Positions 36,837-44,279 of a stretch of 64,000 nt of DNA are shown here, in pieces. The notes under the pieces are model-generated. The model worked only from the letters and a program-made list of their open reading frames with translations. It ran no database searches and was not told the DNA's origin. Where the stretch lies: contig NZ_JAPPUY010000001.1 of assembly GCF_026712245.1 (NCBI RefSeq), positions 868,001 to 932,000 on the forward strand, written 5' to 3'. Numbering within the stretch: the first letter of the stretch is position 1; each line of letters starts with the position of its first letter. This DNA is from Roseateles hydrophilus. Lineage in GTDB: Bacteria; Pseudomonadota; Gammaproteobacteria; Burkholderiales; Burkholderiaceae_C. Position numbers and translations under genes: made by a program.

Positions 36837-37658
36837 TCAGAAGTCGGCTTCTTCCTCTTCGGGCTCCTGAGCCCATTCGCTCGCAGCGCGTTCTTGGAGT
36901 CGCCGGTCCCAGCGCTGCAACGCGCGCAGGAACAACTCCACCTTGGAGTCGTGCAGGGTGCCCCAGGTCTTGCCGAGCTGCTTGCAGATTTCTTCGACCT
37001 CTCGCTCTTCCCACTGGTCGCCTCCCGGTTCGCCGTCCGTGAGCCCCTTCTCGAGCCGGCGCGCCTCCCTCCAGGTCATGTCCTGGACCGCAGCATCGGT
37101 GTAGCCGTGGGTGCCAGTCAATGACGCATGCACGCGGCGTTGATCCCCAACTGCCGAGGTTCCCAGCCCGGTGGCAGCGGCCGTGTCCTTCTTGGAGGGG
37201 CGGGCGGCTTCCGGCAGGCAAGTGAGCCTCCACGCGGCCTCGGCCCGCTCGGCTGTGCCCATGTGGAGTCGGTTCTTCTTGTTCTCGTTCGTGGCGAGCA
37301 TCAGCATGGCCTGCGGCGTGCCGACCTCGACTTTCACCTTGACCTGCTCCGCGCCGGCCTTCTCGTAGGCGGCGAGCCGGTGGTGACCATCGACGCAGAC
37401 CCATTCCGCGCCACTCCACCAGACGCTGATAGGGTCCACGCTGCCCTGCGCCTTGATGACCCCCGCGAGGTCCGCGATGTGCCTGACGCTGTCGGCCTCG
37501 TTCGGGTCACGCACCTGGAACACCTCGGGGATGGTCCGGATGCTCCAAAGGGACAGTGAGTCGCCGATGCTTGGCTGTGGCTTGCCGCCCGTGTGCGCCT
37601 TGGTCAGCTTGGTCCATGCCTTGCCGCGGCTCGCGGCCTTCCCTGCCGGGCGCTTCAT
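36837..37658 (-). CDS. ParB/Srx-fold N-terminal domain protein
   Basis: This 273-residue protein has a ParB-like nuclease/CTPase-fold domain over about residues 30-125, with VIKAQGSVDPISVW, WVCVDGHHRLAAYEKAG as the GHHR motif, and ATNENKKNRLHMGTAERAEA. A helical, acidic C-terminus follows (ending EPEEEEADF). No ParA partner is present, so a role in regulation or element maintenance is more likely than classical partition. It overlaps the upstream zinc-finger gene by four bases (ATGA) and is co-transcribed with it. Confidence 0.75.
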   Translation of the reverse strand: MKRPAGKAASRGKAWTKLTKAHTGGKPQPSIGDSLSLWSIRTIPEVFQVRDPNEADSVRHIADLAGVIKAQGSVDPISVWWSGAEWVCVDGHHRLAAYEKAGAEQVKVKVEVGTPQAMLMLATNENKKNRLHMGTAERAEAAWRLTCLPEAARPSKKDTAAATGLGTSAVGDQRRVHASLTGTHGYTDAAVQDMTWREARRLEKGLTDGEPGGDQWEEREVEEICKQLGKTWGTLHDSKVELFLRALQRWDRRLQERAASEWAQEPEEEEADF

Positions 37659-38320
37659 GCCAGCGCCTCCAGGGCTTCCGCGAGCTGGCGTTGCTCGGCC
37701 TTGGCCTTGGCTTCCTCGGCGCGCTCCTTCTCCGCCAGCATGAAGCCGGCCAGCCCGAACGCCTCGCGGAGCTGGCGACCCAGCAACTCTGCCACGCGTG
37801 GCGGCAAGTCCCGGTAGACCTTCGTTGTCCGCTGGGCCTTGTGGTTCCAGTAGGACCCGGCGTTGACGGCCGCGAGGCCCCGCACGCGGCGCACGAGCTG
37901 GAAGTCAAAGGCTCGGTCAGAGGCGAATCGTCGGGGCTCCGCATCGCGCATGAGGAACATCGCCAGGGCTGCGTTTACGACGGTTGCGGGCAGGACCGAG
38001 CCGGCCAGGGCCTGGACCTGCTGTGCTGCATGGACCTGGGTGGCGACCATCGCGTTACCCGTGCTCCATTCGGCCAGGATGCTCTGCGCGTGGCTCTCCA
38101 GAGCGGCCCAGCGGGCCTCTAGGATGCTCCAGGCGGCGCTGTCGATGTTCTTGGCGCGGCGGGCTTCTACGCGCTTCAGGTAAGGCTTGAGCCGGTGAAC
38201 CGTGATGCCGTCCTGCTCGGGGTGGCCGTGGCGGCGCTGGATGTGTTTGTGGTTGTCGCAGAGGGTGGAATAGCCCGTGGTGCCCTCGGTGCAGCCTCGC
38301 GCTGCGCATTGCTTCGTCAT
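37655..38320 (-). CDS. Zinc-finger-like protein of unknown function
   Basis: This 221-residue protein opens with a cysteine/histidine cluster: C at residues 4 and 9, then TLCDNHKHIQRRHGHPEQDG. This resembles the zinc-binding head of many phage HNH proteins, but no HNH catalytic segment follows. The rest is helical and charged, with a C-terminal Ala/Glu/Lys stretch likely forming a coiled coil (EKERAEEAKAKAEQRQLAEAL). The start at 38320 puts the cluster at the N-terminus; the frame is open further upstream, but that part looks noncoding. It is co-transcribed with the ParB-like gene. Confidence 0.65.
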   Translation of the reverse strand: MTKQCAARGCTEGTTGYSTLCDNHKHIQRRHGHPEQDGITVHRLKPYLKRVEARRAKNIDSAAWSILEARWAALESHAQSILAEWSTGNAMVATQVHAAQQVQALAGSVLPATVVNAALAMFLMRDAEPRRFASDRAFDFQLVRRVRGLAAVNAGSYWNHKAQRTTKVYRDLPPRVAELLGRQLREAFGLAGFMLAEKERAEEAKAKAEQRQLAEALEALA

Positions 38321-38540
38321 GTTCTCGGAGTTGTCAGATTCGTCCCCATCCCCCCGCGGGGACAGGCAAGGAAACATTCGCGGCCCTGGGCGGGGCGGCA
38401 GAAGGGAGTGTCCCACGCGGCCTAACTGGGCCGAGCGCGGACAGCACGTCTTTGGTTCGACCTCGCGCCATCTGCTATGGCTGGGTGGGCCTTCTTCGCC
38501 GACAGTGGGATCATGCGGCCTACACGATTCCGAGCTGCCC

Positions 38541-39023
38541 ATGACACCGAACGAATTCCAAACAGTCTTGGATTTCGCAGCCACTGCGCGCGGATTCTGT
38601 ATCTGGTGTGAGGATGAAAGCGCTGAGCGCACTGATGTGCATGCTGCGTCTTGGCTGGCCCGTCTTTACGGGTTGGGAGTTGTGCTTCCATCGGTGAACT
38701 CCGACAACGAGGATGGTCTGCCCGACCTGCCAACCGATGTCCTCCTGCGCGTGCAGACCAATCTGGCGGGTTTCAGTGGCCGGTACTACCGCGAAGTGTT
38801 TGATCCAGCCCCGGAACTGGACGACCAACCCGTCATCGGCGACATAGGCGATGACTTGCTGGACACCTACAAGGATGTACGGCGCGGTCTGATGCTGTTC
38901 GACGACGGTGCTGTCGCTGAGGCGCTTTGGCAGTGGTCGTTCCTGCATCGCGTCCATTGGGGGCGGCACTGCGCAGGTGCGCTTCTCGCGCTTCACGGCC
39001 TAACGCTGTCGAACCTCGATTAG
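38541..39023 (+). CDS. DUF5063 domain protein
   Basis: This 160-residue acidic protein matches DUF5063: an N-terminal helical segment (FQTVLDFAATARGFCIWCED), SWLARLYGLGVVLP, GRYYREVFDP, the diagnostic DDLLDTYKDVRRGL and the closing LHRVHWGRHCAGALLALH. The family has no known activity. It stands as a single gene, divergent from the zinc-finger gene and overlapping the stop of the convergent recombinase by four bases. Its presence as one of very few cargo genes suggests a selected role, possibly with the ATPase, but this is inference. Confidence 0.75.
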   Translation: MTPNEFQTVLDFAATARGFCIWCEDESAERTDVHAASWLARLYGLGVVLPSVNSDNEDGLPDLPTDVLLRVQTNLAGFSGRYYREVFDPAPELDDQPVIGDIGDDLLDTYKDVRRGLMLFDDGAVAEALWQWSFLHRVHWGRHCAGALLALHGLTLSNLD

Positions 39024-39757
39024 TTGTCCGCGGCGGCGTTGACTGAGCCGCGGCTGGGCGCCCGCTCAAGCACTCGGCGGACTGCCGTTGCCGTCCATTG
39101 CCCCCCGCGCGCCGTGGCGATGCCCTCCGCGTCAAGCTGCTGGGCGATGGCGTTCAGGCTCGTGATGCCACGGGCCTGGAGGGTTTGAATGTGGCAGGCC
39201 AAGTCGGCGGCGCGGGCGTTTGCCGCGGCCTTGACCGCTGCGGTGGCCGCACTCTGTCCGACGCCAGGGCGCAGGTGGTGGGAAGCCTTGCGGTCCCACT
39301 GCCCATCGCGGGCTACCTTCGCGCGCAGCGCTGCCCTCGTTCGCTCGCTGATGAGGCCAGCCTCCAGTTCGGCCACCGAGGCCATCTGCTGGAGCATGAA
39401 GCGGCCTGCAGCGCCGGGGGGAATCTGGGGCAGGTCGCAGAACTGCACATCCACGCCGCTGTCCACCAGCTCCATCAGGAACCGCTGGTTGCGGGATAGC
39501 CGGTCCAGCTTCGCAATGATGAGCGTGGCCCGGTGAACCCGGCAGGCGGCCAAGGCTGCGGCCAGGGCAGGGCGCTTGTCGTTGCGCCCGCTCTCTTCCT
39601 CTACGAACTCGACGATGGGAGGGAAGCCGGTCGAGCCGGTCAGGAACTGGCGCACCAGCTCGCGCTGCGCCTCCAGGCCCAGGCCGCTACGGCCCTGCTT
39701 GGCGGTGCTGACCCGGTAGTAGCCGACGAACTTGCGCGAGGTTGTTGTGGTCTTCAT
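39020..39757 (-). CDS. Serine recombinase (resolvase/invertase family)
   Basis: This 245-residue enzyme has the resolvase catalytic domain with nucleophile S17 in GYYRVSTAKQGRSGLGLEAQ, EESGRNDKRPAL, and the active-site LIIAKLDRLSRN. A linker and a recombinase-like helix-turn-helix end follow (SLNAIAQQLDAEGIATARGG). It is a second, independent recombinase in the element besides the tyrosine integrase. It could resolve multimers, invert a segment or be the relic of another mobile unit. No obvious res site is recognised in the 271-base gap before the ATPase. Confidence 0.9.
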   Translation of the reverse strand: MKTTTTSRKFVGYYRVSTAKQGRSGLGLEAQRELVRQFLTGSTGFPPIVEFVEEESGRNDKRPALAAALAACRVHRATLIIAKLDRLSRNQRFLMELVDSGVDVQFCDLPQIPPGAAGRFMLQQMASVAELEAGLISERTRAALRAKVARDGQWDRKASHHLRPGVGQSAATAAVKAAANARAADLACHIQTLQARGITSLNAIAQQLDAEGIATARGGQWTATAVRRVLERAPSRGSVNAAADN

Positions 39758-40028
39758 TGGGCGCGCATCCTGCCCGGCGCGCCGCGCTGTGTCAAATCAT
39801 GGCTACGTTCGTTGCGATGGTGTGACATGGCTTCTTCGCCGCCTGAATCTGCATGCCCTACCGGCTGTAGTTAGGTTCTGCTTGCTGGAAACCGTGGGGG
39901 GCAGGGGGGGCGGTCGGCCCGGGATCACATCCGATGACCTCTCAAAAAATCTCGCCAAAACATCGCCCGCGTCGCTGCTTGGCGAGGTTGCTGCCGTGCC
40001 ATCATCGCGGCCATAGGGGGACGATGGA

Positions 40029-41285
40029 ATGAAAGCAGTCGAGGTCTTCACGCCAGGCAAGGAGCCTGGAATCACGTACATCGACGACCACCTCAAGGAG
40101 AGGGCCGGGAGGCTGGCCGATGCCCTGTCATCCGGCGCAACGGTCATTTCGCTGTCCGGCCCGTCAAAGTCAGGCAAGACTGTTTTCATTGAGAAGAACA
40201 TTGGCAAAGACCGGCTGATCCAGGTGACCGGAGCGGGCGTCACAGACACTGCCAAGCTCTGGGACCGTGTTTTCGATTTGATTGGCACCCCGACAGGCAA
40301 GAGTGTCACGACGACCACCTCAAACGAGTCATCGCTCGGCGGGAAGCTCGGCGGCGAAGCGGGCGTGCCGTTTCTTGCGAAGGGGAGCGGCGAGGTTTCC
40401 GCGGGATACAAGTCCGGGGGCAGTTCTGCCGAGAAGGTCGATACCTCCATCGACTACCTCCAACTGCTGATCAGAGAGCTGGGCGGCACGGGGCTGGTCG
40501 TCTTCATCGACGATTTCCACTACATCCCGAGTGACGTTCAGGTCGAGCTGTCCAACCAGATCAAGGAGGCCATCCGCAACGATGTCATCTTCGTCGTTGC
40601 GTCTGTGCCCTACCACTCAGACGATGCCATCCGCGCCAACCCTGACCTGCGTGGACGCATGATCAAGTTGGACTTCGACTACTGGAGGCCAGACGAGCTG
40701 GCGAAAATCGCCCAGAAGGGTTTCGAGGCGCTTAACGCCAGTGCCTCCCCGGCCTATGTCACGGCGCTGGCCAGCGAGGCAGCGGGGTCGCCCCAGCTCA
40801 TGCAGTCACTGTGCCTCAACACTTGCTTCGAGAACGATGTGCGTGAGCGTGCGGATGGGGCTGTCCGCCAGCTCGCATCTGACCGTGCGGCCATAGAGAA
40901 GGTGTGCAGTCGTGCAGTTGCGATTGCAGACTACTCATCCACGGTGGCGAAGATGAAGCAGGGGCCGAAGACGCGCGGCACGGAGCGGAACTCCTACCTG
41001 ACAAGCAGCCAAGACGTCGTTGACGTTTATCCGCTCATCCTGCGGGCTATCGCGCAGGACCCTCCAGAGTTGACTTTGAGGTATCCCAACCTCCAAGGCC
41101 GGATTCAGTCGCTTTGCGTCAAGGATCATCCAAGCGGGTCGAGCGTCACGGGAGCCTGCTCGCACATGGCGGGCATCGCCAACGATTCCGAGAATCGCAA
41201 TGTGATCGAGTGGGATGGTGGCAGCGACGTGTTTGACATCCGCGACCCCTACTTGCTGTTCTACCTGCGCTGGAGCGACTACTGA
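40029..41285 (+). CDS. P-loop ATPase with C-terminal winged-helix-like region
   Basis: This 418-residue protein has a Walker A at residues 44-51 (GPSKSGKT), a Walker B at about 157-162 (VVFIDD) followed by FHYIP, a sensor-like FVVASVPY and an Arg-rich DLRGRM. Between strands 1 and 2 it has a glycine/serine-rich insert (residues ~90-140; SSLGGKLGGEAG and SAGYKSGGSS). The C-terminus ends FDIRDPYLLFYLRW, as in winged-helix tails of COG1672/STAND-like ATPases. No effector domain is recognised. It is the last gene before attR, preceded by 271 noncoding bases. A defence or regulatory role is inferred. Confidence 0.7.
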   Translation: MKAVEVFTPGKEPGITYIDDHLKERAGRLADALSSGATVISLSGPSKSGKTVFIEKNIGKDRLIQVTGAGVTDTAKLWDRVFDLIGTPTGKSVTTTTSNESSLGGKLGGEAGVPFLAKGSGEVSAGYKSGGSSAEKVDTSIDYLQLLIRELGGTGLVVFIDDFHYIPSDVQVELSNQIKEAIRNDVIFVVASVPYHSDDAIRANPDLRGRMIKLDFDYWRPDELAKIAQKGFEALNASASPAYVTALASEAAGSPQLMQSLCLNTCFENDVRERADGAVRQLASDRAAIEKVCSRAVAIADYSSTVAKMKQGPKTRGTERNSYLTSSQDVVDVYPLILRAIAQDPPELTLRYPNLQGRIQSLCVKDHPSGSSVTGACSHMAGIANDSENRNVIEWDGGSDVFDIRDPYLLFYLRWSDY

Positions 41286-41326
41286 CGTGCCATCGCCTGC
41301 CGCGGTAGACTGAGCCTTGAACCTCT

Positions 41327-41337
41327 CTTTGTACTTG
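41327..41337 (+). promoter_or_regulatory. Right candidate integrase arm-type site
   Basis: CTTTGTACTTG is identical to 34833-34843 at the other end of the element, 61 bases before the attR core. The shared word at both ends supports an integrase-binding role. Confidence 0.55.
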
Positions 41338-41397
41338 GCTTGAACTGATGGCGCCTAAGTGCTTGATTCGTAAGGGCGGCGCTGCGGGATTTCAGCT

Positions 41398-41415
41398 TCC
41401 CATCAGCCACCCCAA
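41398..41415 (+). repeat. attR core of the tRNA-His element
   Basis: TCCCATCAGCCACCCCAA repeats the tRNA-His 3' end exactly. The sequence to its left does not complete a tRNA, so this is an attachment remnant and not a second tRNA gene. Confidence 0.88.
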
Positions 41416-41424
41416 AAAAACGAA

Positions 41425-41455
41425 GACCCGGAAGCGAAAGCCTCCGGGTCTTTTT
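41425..41455 (+). terminator. Original chromosomal tRNA-His terminator, now beyond attR
   Basis: GACCCGGA (41425-41432) pairs with TCCGGGTC (41443-41450), extended inward by GC/GC around a GAAA loop, and followed by TTTTTCTTT. Before insertion it would have followed tRNA-His directly. It now terminates the ATPase gene and faces the Lrp gene. Confidence 0.88.
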
Positions 41456-41496
41456 CTTTGTGCGGCGCGCTTATGCCTGGCTGAGCGCAGTGTTAT

Positions 41497-41964
41497 TCAA
41501 GACGCGTAGCCCAGCGGCAGTGCTGTCGTGAGCTTGAGCTCTTCCATCGCAAAGCTCGAACTCACGTCGTGCAGCTGCGTGCCCGCGATGAGGCGCTTGT
41601 AGACCTTGTCGTAGGCGGCGATGTCCGGCACGACAACGCGCAGCAGGTAGTCCACGTCGCCGCTCATGCGGTAGAACTCGACGACCTCCGGAATGGCCTG
41701 CACCGTGGCCTTGAAGGTCTCGAACCAGGCCTCGGTGTGCACGCTGGTGCGCACCGACACGAACACCGTCACGCCGACGTTGACCTTGCGTGCGTCCACC
41801 AACGCCACCTGGCGCGTGATGACGCCCGCCTCCTTGAGCCGCTGGATGCGCCGCCAGCACGGCGTGCTGGACAGGCCCACCTGCTCGGCAATCTGCGCGA
41901 CCTGTTGTTCCGCATCCCGCTGAAGGATGTCGAGAATCCTGATGTCAATGGCATCCAATTTCAT
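41497..41964 (-). CDS. Lrp/AsnC family transcriptional regulator
   Basis: This 155-residue regulator has an N-terminal helix-turn-helix (DAIDIRILDILQRDAEQQ, then IAEQVGLSSTPCWRRIQRL) and a C-terminal RAM domain (SGDVDYLLRVVVPDIAAYDKV). The latter senses amino acids and oligomerises. It is divergent from a cysteine desulfurase fusion across 95 bases, and Lrp proteins usually regulate the divergent neighbour. Cysteine-responsive Lrp members (DecR/CyuR type) provide a precedent, so cysteine is a plausible ligand, inferred from context. Confidence 0.9.
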   Translation of the reverse strand: MKLDAIDIRILDILQRDAEQQVAQIAEQVGLSSTPCWRRIQRLKEAGVITRQVALVDARKVNVGVTVFVSVRTSVHTEAWFETFKATVQAIPEVVEFYRMSGDVDYLLRVVVPDIAAYDKVYKRLIAGTQLHDVSSSFAMEELKLTTALPLGYAS

Positions 41965-42059
41965 TCTTGAGATGCTAAGAGGAATTGCATTGCGCGAAGC
42001 GCGTTGACGGGCGCTATTTCGGCAATGTGGTGCTCAGCCGCCGTCCGCAGAATGCCGGC

Positions 42060-44279
42060 ATGGACATCTACCTCGACGCCAACGCCACCACGCCCGTTCT
42101 GCCCCAGGCCCGCGAGGCGGCGCTGGCGGCGATGGCGGAGGACTTCGGCAACCCCAGCAGCATCCATGGCACCGGCCTGAAGGCGAGGGCGCTGATGGAC
42201 GGTGTGCGCGACCGGGCGCGCCGCGTGCTGGGTGCCGATGGCGGGCGCTTGTTGTTCGTCAGCGGCGCGACCGAGGGCATACAGACGGCCGTGCTGTCCG
42301 CGCTGCTGGCGCTGCGCGACCGTGTGGACCGGCCGGCCCTGCTGCTCTACGGCGCTACGGAGCACAAGGCCGTGCCCGAAGCCTTGCAGCACTGGCAGGC
42401 GCTGCTGGGGCTGGACCTGCAGTTGCTGGCCATCCCGGTGACGCGCGATGGCCGGCACGATCTCGACTGGCTTCGCGCCCATGCGCCGCGGGCCGGGCTG
42501 GTGTGCACCATGGCGGCCAACAACGAGACCGGCGTCATCAGCGACCTGGACGGCATCGCTGACGCGCTGGCCGGCGGCCCGGCGCTGTGGCTGGTGGACG
42601 GCGTGCAGGCGCTGGGCAAGCTGCCGCTGGCACTGACGCGCCGGCGCATCGACTACGCGCCGTTCTCGGGCCACAAGCTCTACGCGCCCAAGGGCATCGG
42701 CCTGCTGTACGTGCGCGACGGTGCGCCGTTCACGCCGCTGCTGGCGGGCGGCGGCCAGGAGGGCGCCTCGCGGGCGGGCACGGAGAACATGTCGGGCATT
42801 GCTGCGTTAGGTGCCGTGCTGAGTGCGCTGGAGGACGGGCGCACGTTTGCCGACGCCGCGACGCAGGCGGGCTTTCGTGATCAGTTGGCGGCGGCGCTGC
42901 GCGAGGCCTTCCCGTCCCTGGTGTTCAACGCACCGCCGGCGCTGTGTCTGCCCACGACGCTGAACTTCTCCGTGCCCGGTGTCAGCTCGCGCCAATTGTT
43001 GGACCTGTTCGACGCGGCCGAGCTGCGCGTGAGCGGGGGCTCGGCCTGCAGTGCGGCCGCAGCGCGGCCCAGCGAGGTGCTGACGGCCATGGGCCTGCCG
43101 GCCTGGCAGGCTGCGTCGGCGGTGCGGCTGTCGTTCGGGCCGGCAGCAGACCAAGCCTTCATCACCGAAGCCTGTGCGCGCATCCGGGGCTGTGGCCAGG
43201 CCTTGCGCGACAGCAGCCTGCCGGTGGCCGGCCTGACCCGCTTCGTCGTGGATGGCGCCTGTTGCTATGCCCTGGCCGATACCGCCAGCCGGCGAGCGGT
43301 GGTGATCGACCCGCTGCCGGAGCTCACCGAGCGCCTGTCGCGCTGGCTGGGCGGTCAGCAGCTGACGCTCGCAGCCGTGCTCGACACCCACAGCCACGGT
43401 GATCACGCGTCGTCGGCAGCGGCGCTGTGGGCCGCGGTCGGGCAGGCGCCCGGCGACGTGGATGCACTGGGCTGGCCGCACGCGGCGGCGGCGCTGGCGC
43501 TGGGCGAGCGCTCCATCACGCGGCTGGCGCTGCCCGGCCACACGCAGGACTCGACCGCCTACCTGCTGCATGACGCCACTGGCCTGCGCCACGCCTTCGT
43601 CGGCGACACCGTGCTGCCCGGCGCGCTGGGGCGCAGCGACTTCCCGCAGAGCGCGCCGCTGGCCTATGCCGGCTCGCTGCAGCGCCTGGCCGAGGCGGTG
43701 GGCCTGCACGGCCTGCTGCTGCCCGGGCATGACGAGGCCGGCGCCGTGGCGACCACCTTGGCCGTGGAATGCGCTGCGCAGCCGCTGCTGGCCGCGGTGC
43801 TGGGCGGGCGGCTGGATGCCGCCGGGCTGGCGCAGGCCAAGGCGCTGCTGGAGCAAGACCTGGCACCAACCCGGTACCAGACGCTGGCCTGCGGCGCGCG
43901 TGTGGAACCCGATCGGGCGGCGGACGCCGTGGAACTCGGCGCGCCGGCCCTGCGTGCGCTGTTGGCGGCGCACCCGGGTCTGCGGCTGGTGGATGTGCGC
44001 GAGCCGTACGAGCAGTGCCTGGGGCTGATGCCCGCGCTGCCCGGCCGATGCGTGCTGGAAGCCGTGCCGCTCGGCGTCCTGCCCGATGCGTTGCCGGGCT
44101 GGCTGGCGTTGCCGGCCGGCACGCCGGTCGTGTTCTTCTGCCGCAGCGGCAACCGCAGCGCCCAGGCCGCACGGGCCTTGCGGCGGCTGGGCTGCGCGCA
44201 AGCCTGGAGCCTGGCCGGCGGCCTGGCGCTGTGGCCGCGCGCGCCGGTGGCGACGGCAGACGCCGCGCTGGCGATCTGA
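42060..44279 (+). CDS. Three-domain fusion: cysteine desulfurase, metallo-beta-lactamase fold, rhodanese
   Basis: This 739-residue protein joins three sulfur-handling modules. Residues 1-385 are a NifS-like PLP enzyme with K206 (SGHKLYAPKG) and persulfide-forming C330 (GGSACSAAA). Residues of about 400-590 are an MBL-fold domain like persulfide dioxygenases, with H444/H446/D448/H449 (DTHSHGDHASS), FVGDTVLPG and LLLPGHDEAG. Residues of about 630-730 are a rhodanese with C694 in FFCRSGNRS. The suggested path takes sulfur from cysteine as persulfide, oxidises it and hands it on as sulfite or thiosulfate. The ATG at 42060 fits the desulfurase start. Cofactors and order of action are inferred. Confidence 0.88.
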   Translation: MDIYLDANATTPVLPQAREAALAAMAEDFGNPSSIHGTGLKARALMDGVRDRARRVLGADGGRLLFVSGATEGIQTAVLSALLALRDRVDRPALLLYGATEHKAVPEALQHWQALLGLDLQLLAIPVTRDGRHDLDWLRAHAPRAGLVCTMAANNETGVISDLDGIADALAGGPALWLVDGVQALGKLPLALTRRRIDYAPFSGHKLYAPKGIGLLYVRDGAPFTPLLAGGGQEGASRAGTENMSGIAALGAVLSALEDGRTFADAATQAGFRDQLAAALREAFPSLVFNAPPALCLPTTLNFSVPGVSSRQLLDLFDAAELRVSGGSACSAAAARPSEVLTAMGLPAWQAASAVRLSFGPAADQAFITEACARIRGCGQALRDSSLPVAGLTRFVVDGACCYALADTASRRAVVIDPLPELTERLSRWLGGQQLTLAAVLDTHSHGDHASSAAALWAAVGQAPGDVDALGWPHAAAALALGERSITRLALPGHTQDSTAYLLHDATGLRHAFVGDTVLPGALGRSDFPQSAPLAYAGSLQRLAEAVGLHGLLLPGHDEAGAVATTLAVECAAQPLLAAVLGGRLDAAGLAQAKALLEQDLAPTRYQTLACGARVEPDRAADAVELGAPALRALLAAHPGLRLVDVREPYEQCLGLMPALPGRCVLEAVPLGVLPDALPGWLALPAGTPVVFFCRSGNRSAQAARALRRLGCAQAWSLAGGLALWPRAPVATADAALAI

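Larger units (their letters stand above)
34761..41415. mobile_element. 6.6-kb integrative element inserted in tRNA-His
   Basis: The element runs between two copies of an 18-base repeat, TCCCATCAGCCACCCCAA, at 34761-34778 and 41398-41415; the left copy is the tRNA-His 3' end. A tyrosine integrase lies just inside the left end. Other cargo is a ParB-like/zinc-finger pair, a DUF5063 gene, a serine recombinase and an ATPase. The genes look less GC-rich at third positions than the flanking chromosome. There are no capsid, packaging, replication-initiation or conjugation genes, so it is a minimal island or phage-satellite-like element. Confidence 0.88.

Noticed and set aside
36837-38320. Toxin-antitoxin system
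   Set aside because: Gene sizes and content (ParB fold, zinc finger with coiled coil) do not match a known toxin-antitoxin pair.
39758-40028. Small protein gene in front of the ATPase
   Set aside because: Open frames here are low-complexity and lack ribosome sites; the region looks noncoding with G tracts.
41340-41415. Second tRNA-His gene at the right end of the element
   Set aside because: Only the last 17 bases of the tRNA plus one are present; no D-arm or anticodon arm precedes them, so it is the attR copy.
34761-41415. Complete prophage
   Set aside because: No capsid, portal, terminase, tail, lysis or replication genes exist in 6.6 kb; it is an island or satellite at most.
41497-41964. 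KynR, the Lrp-type regulator of the kyn operon
   Set aside because: It is 8 kb from the kyn genes and divergent from the sulfur fusion; nothing ties it to tryptophan.
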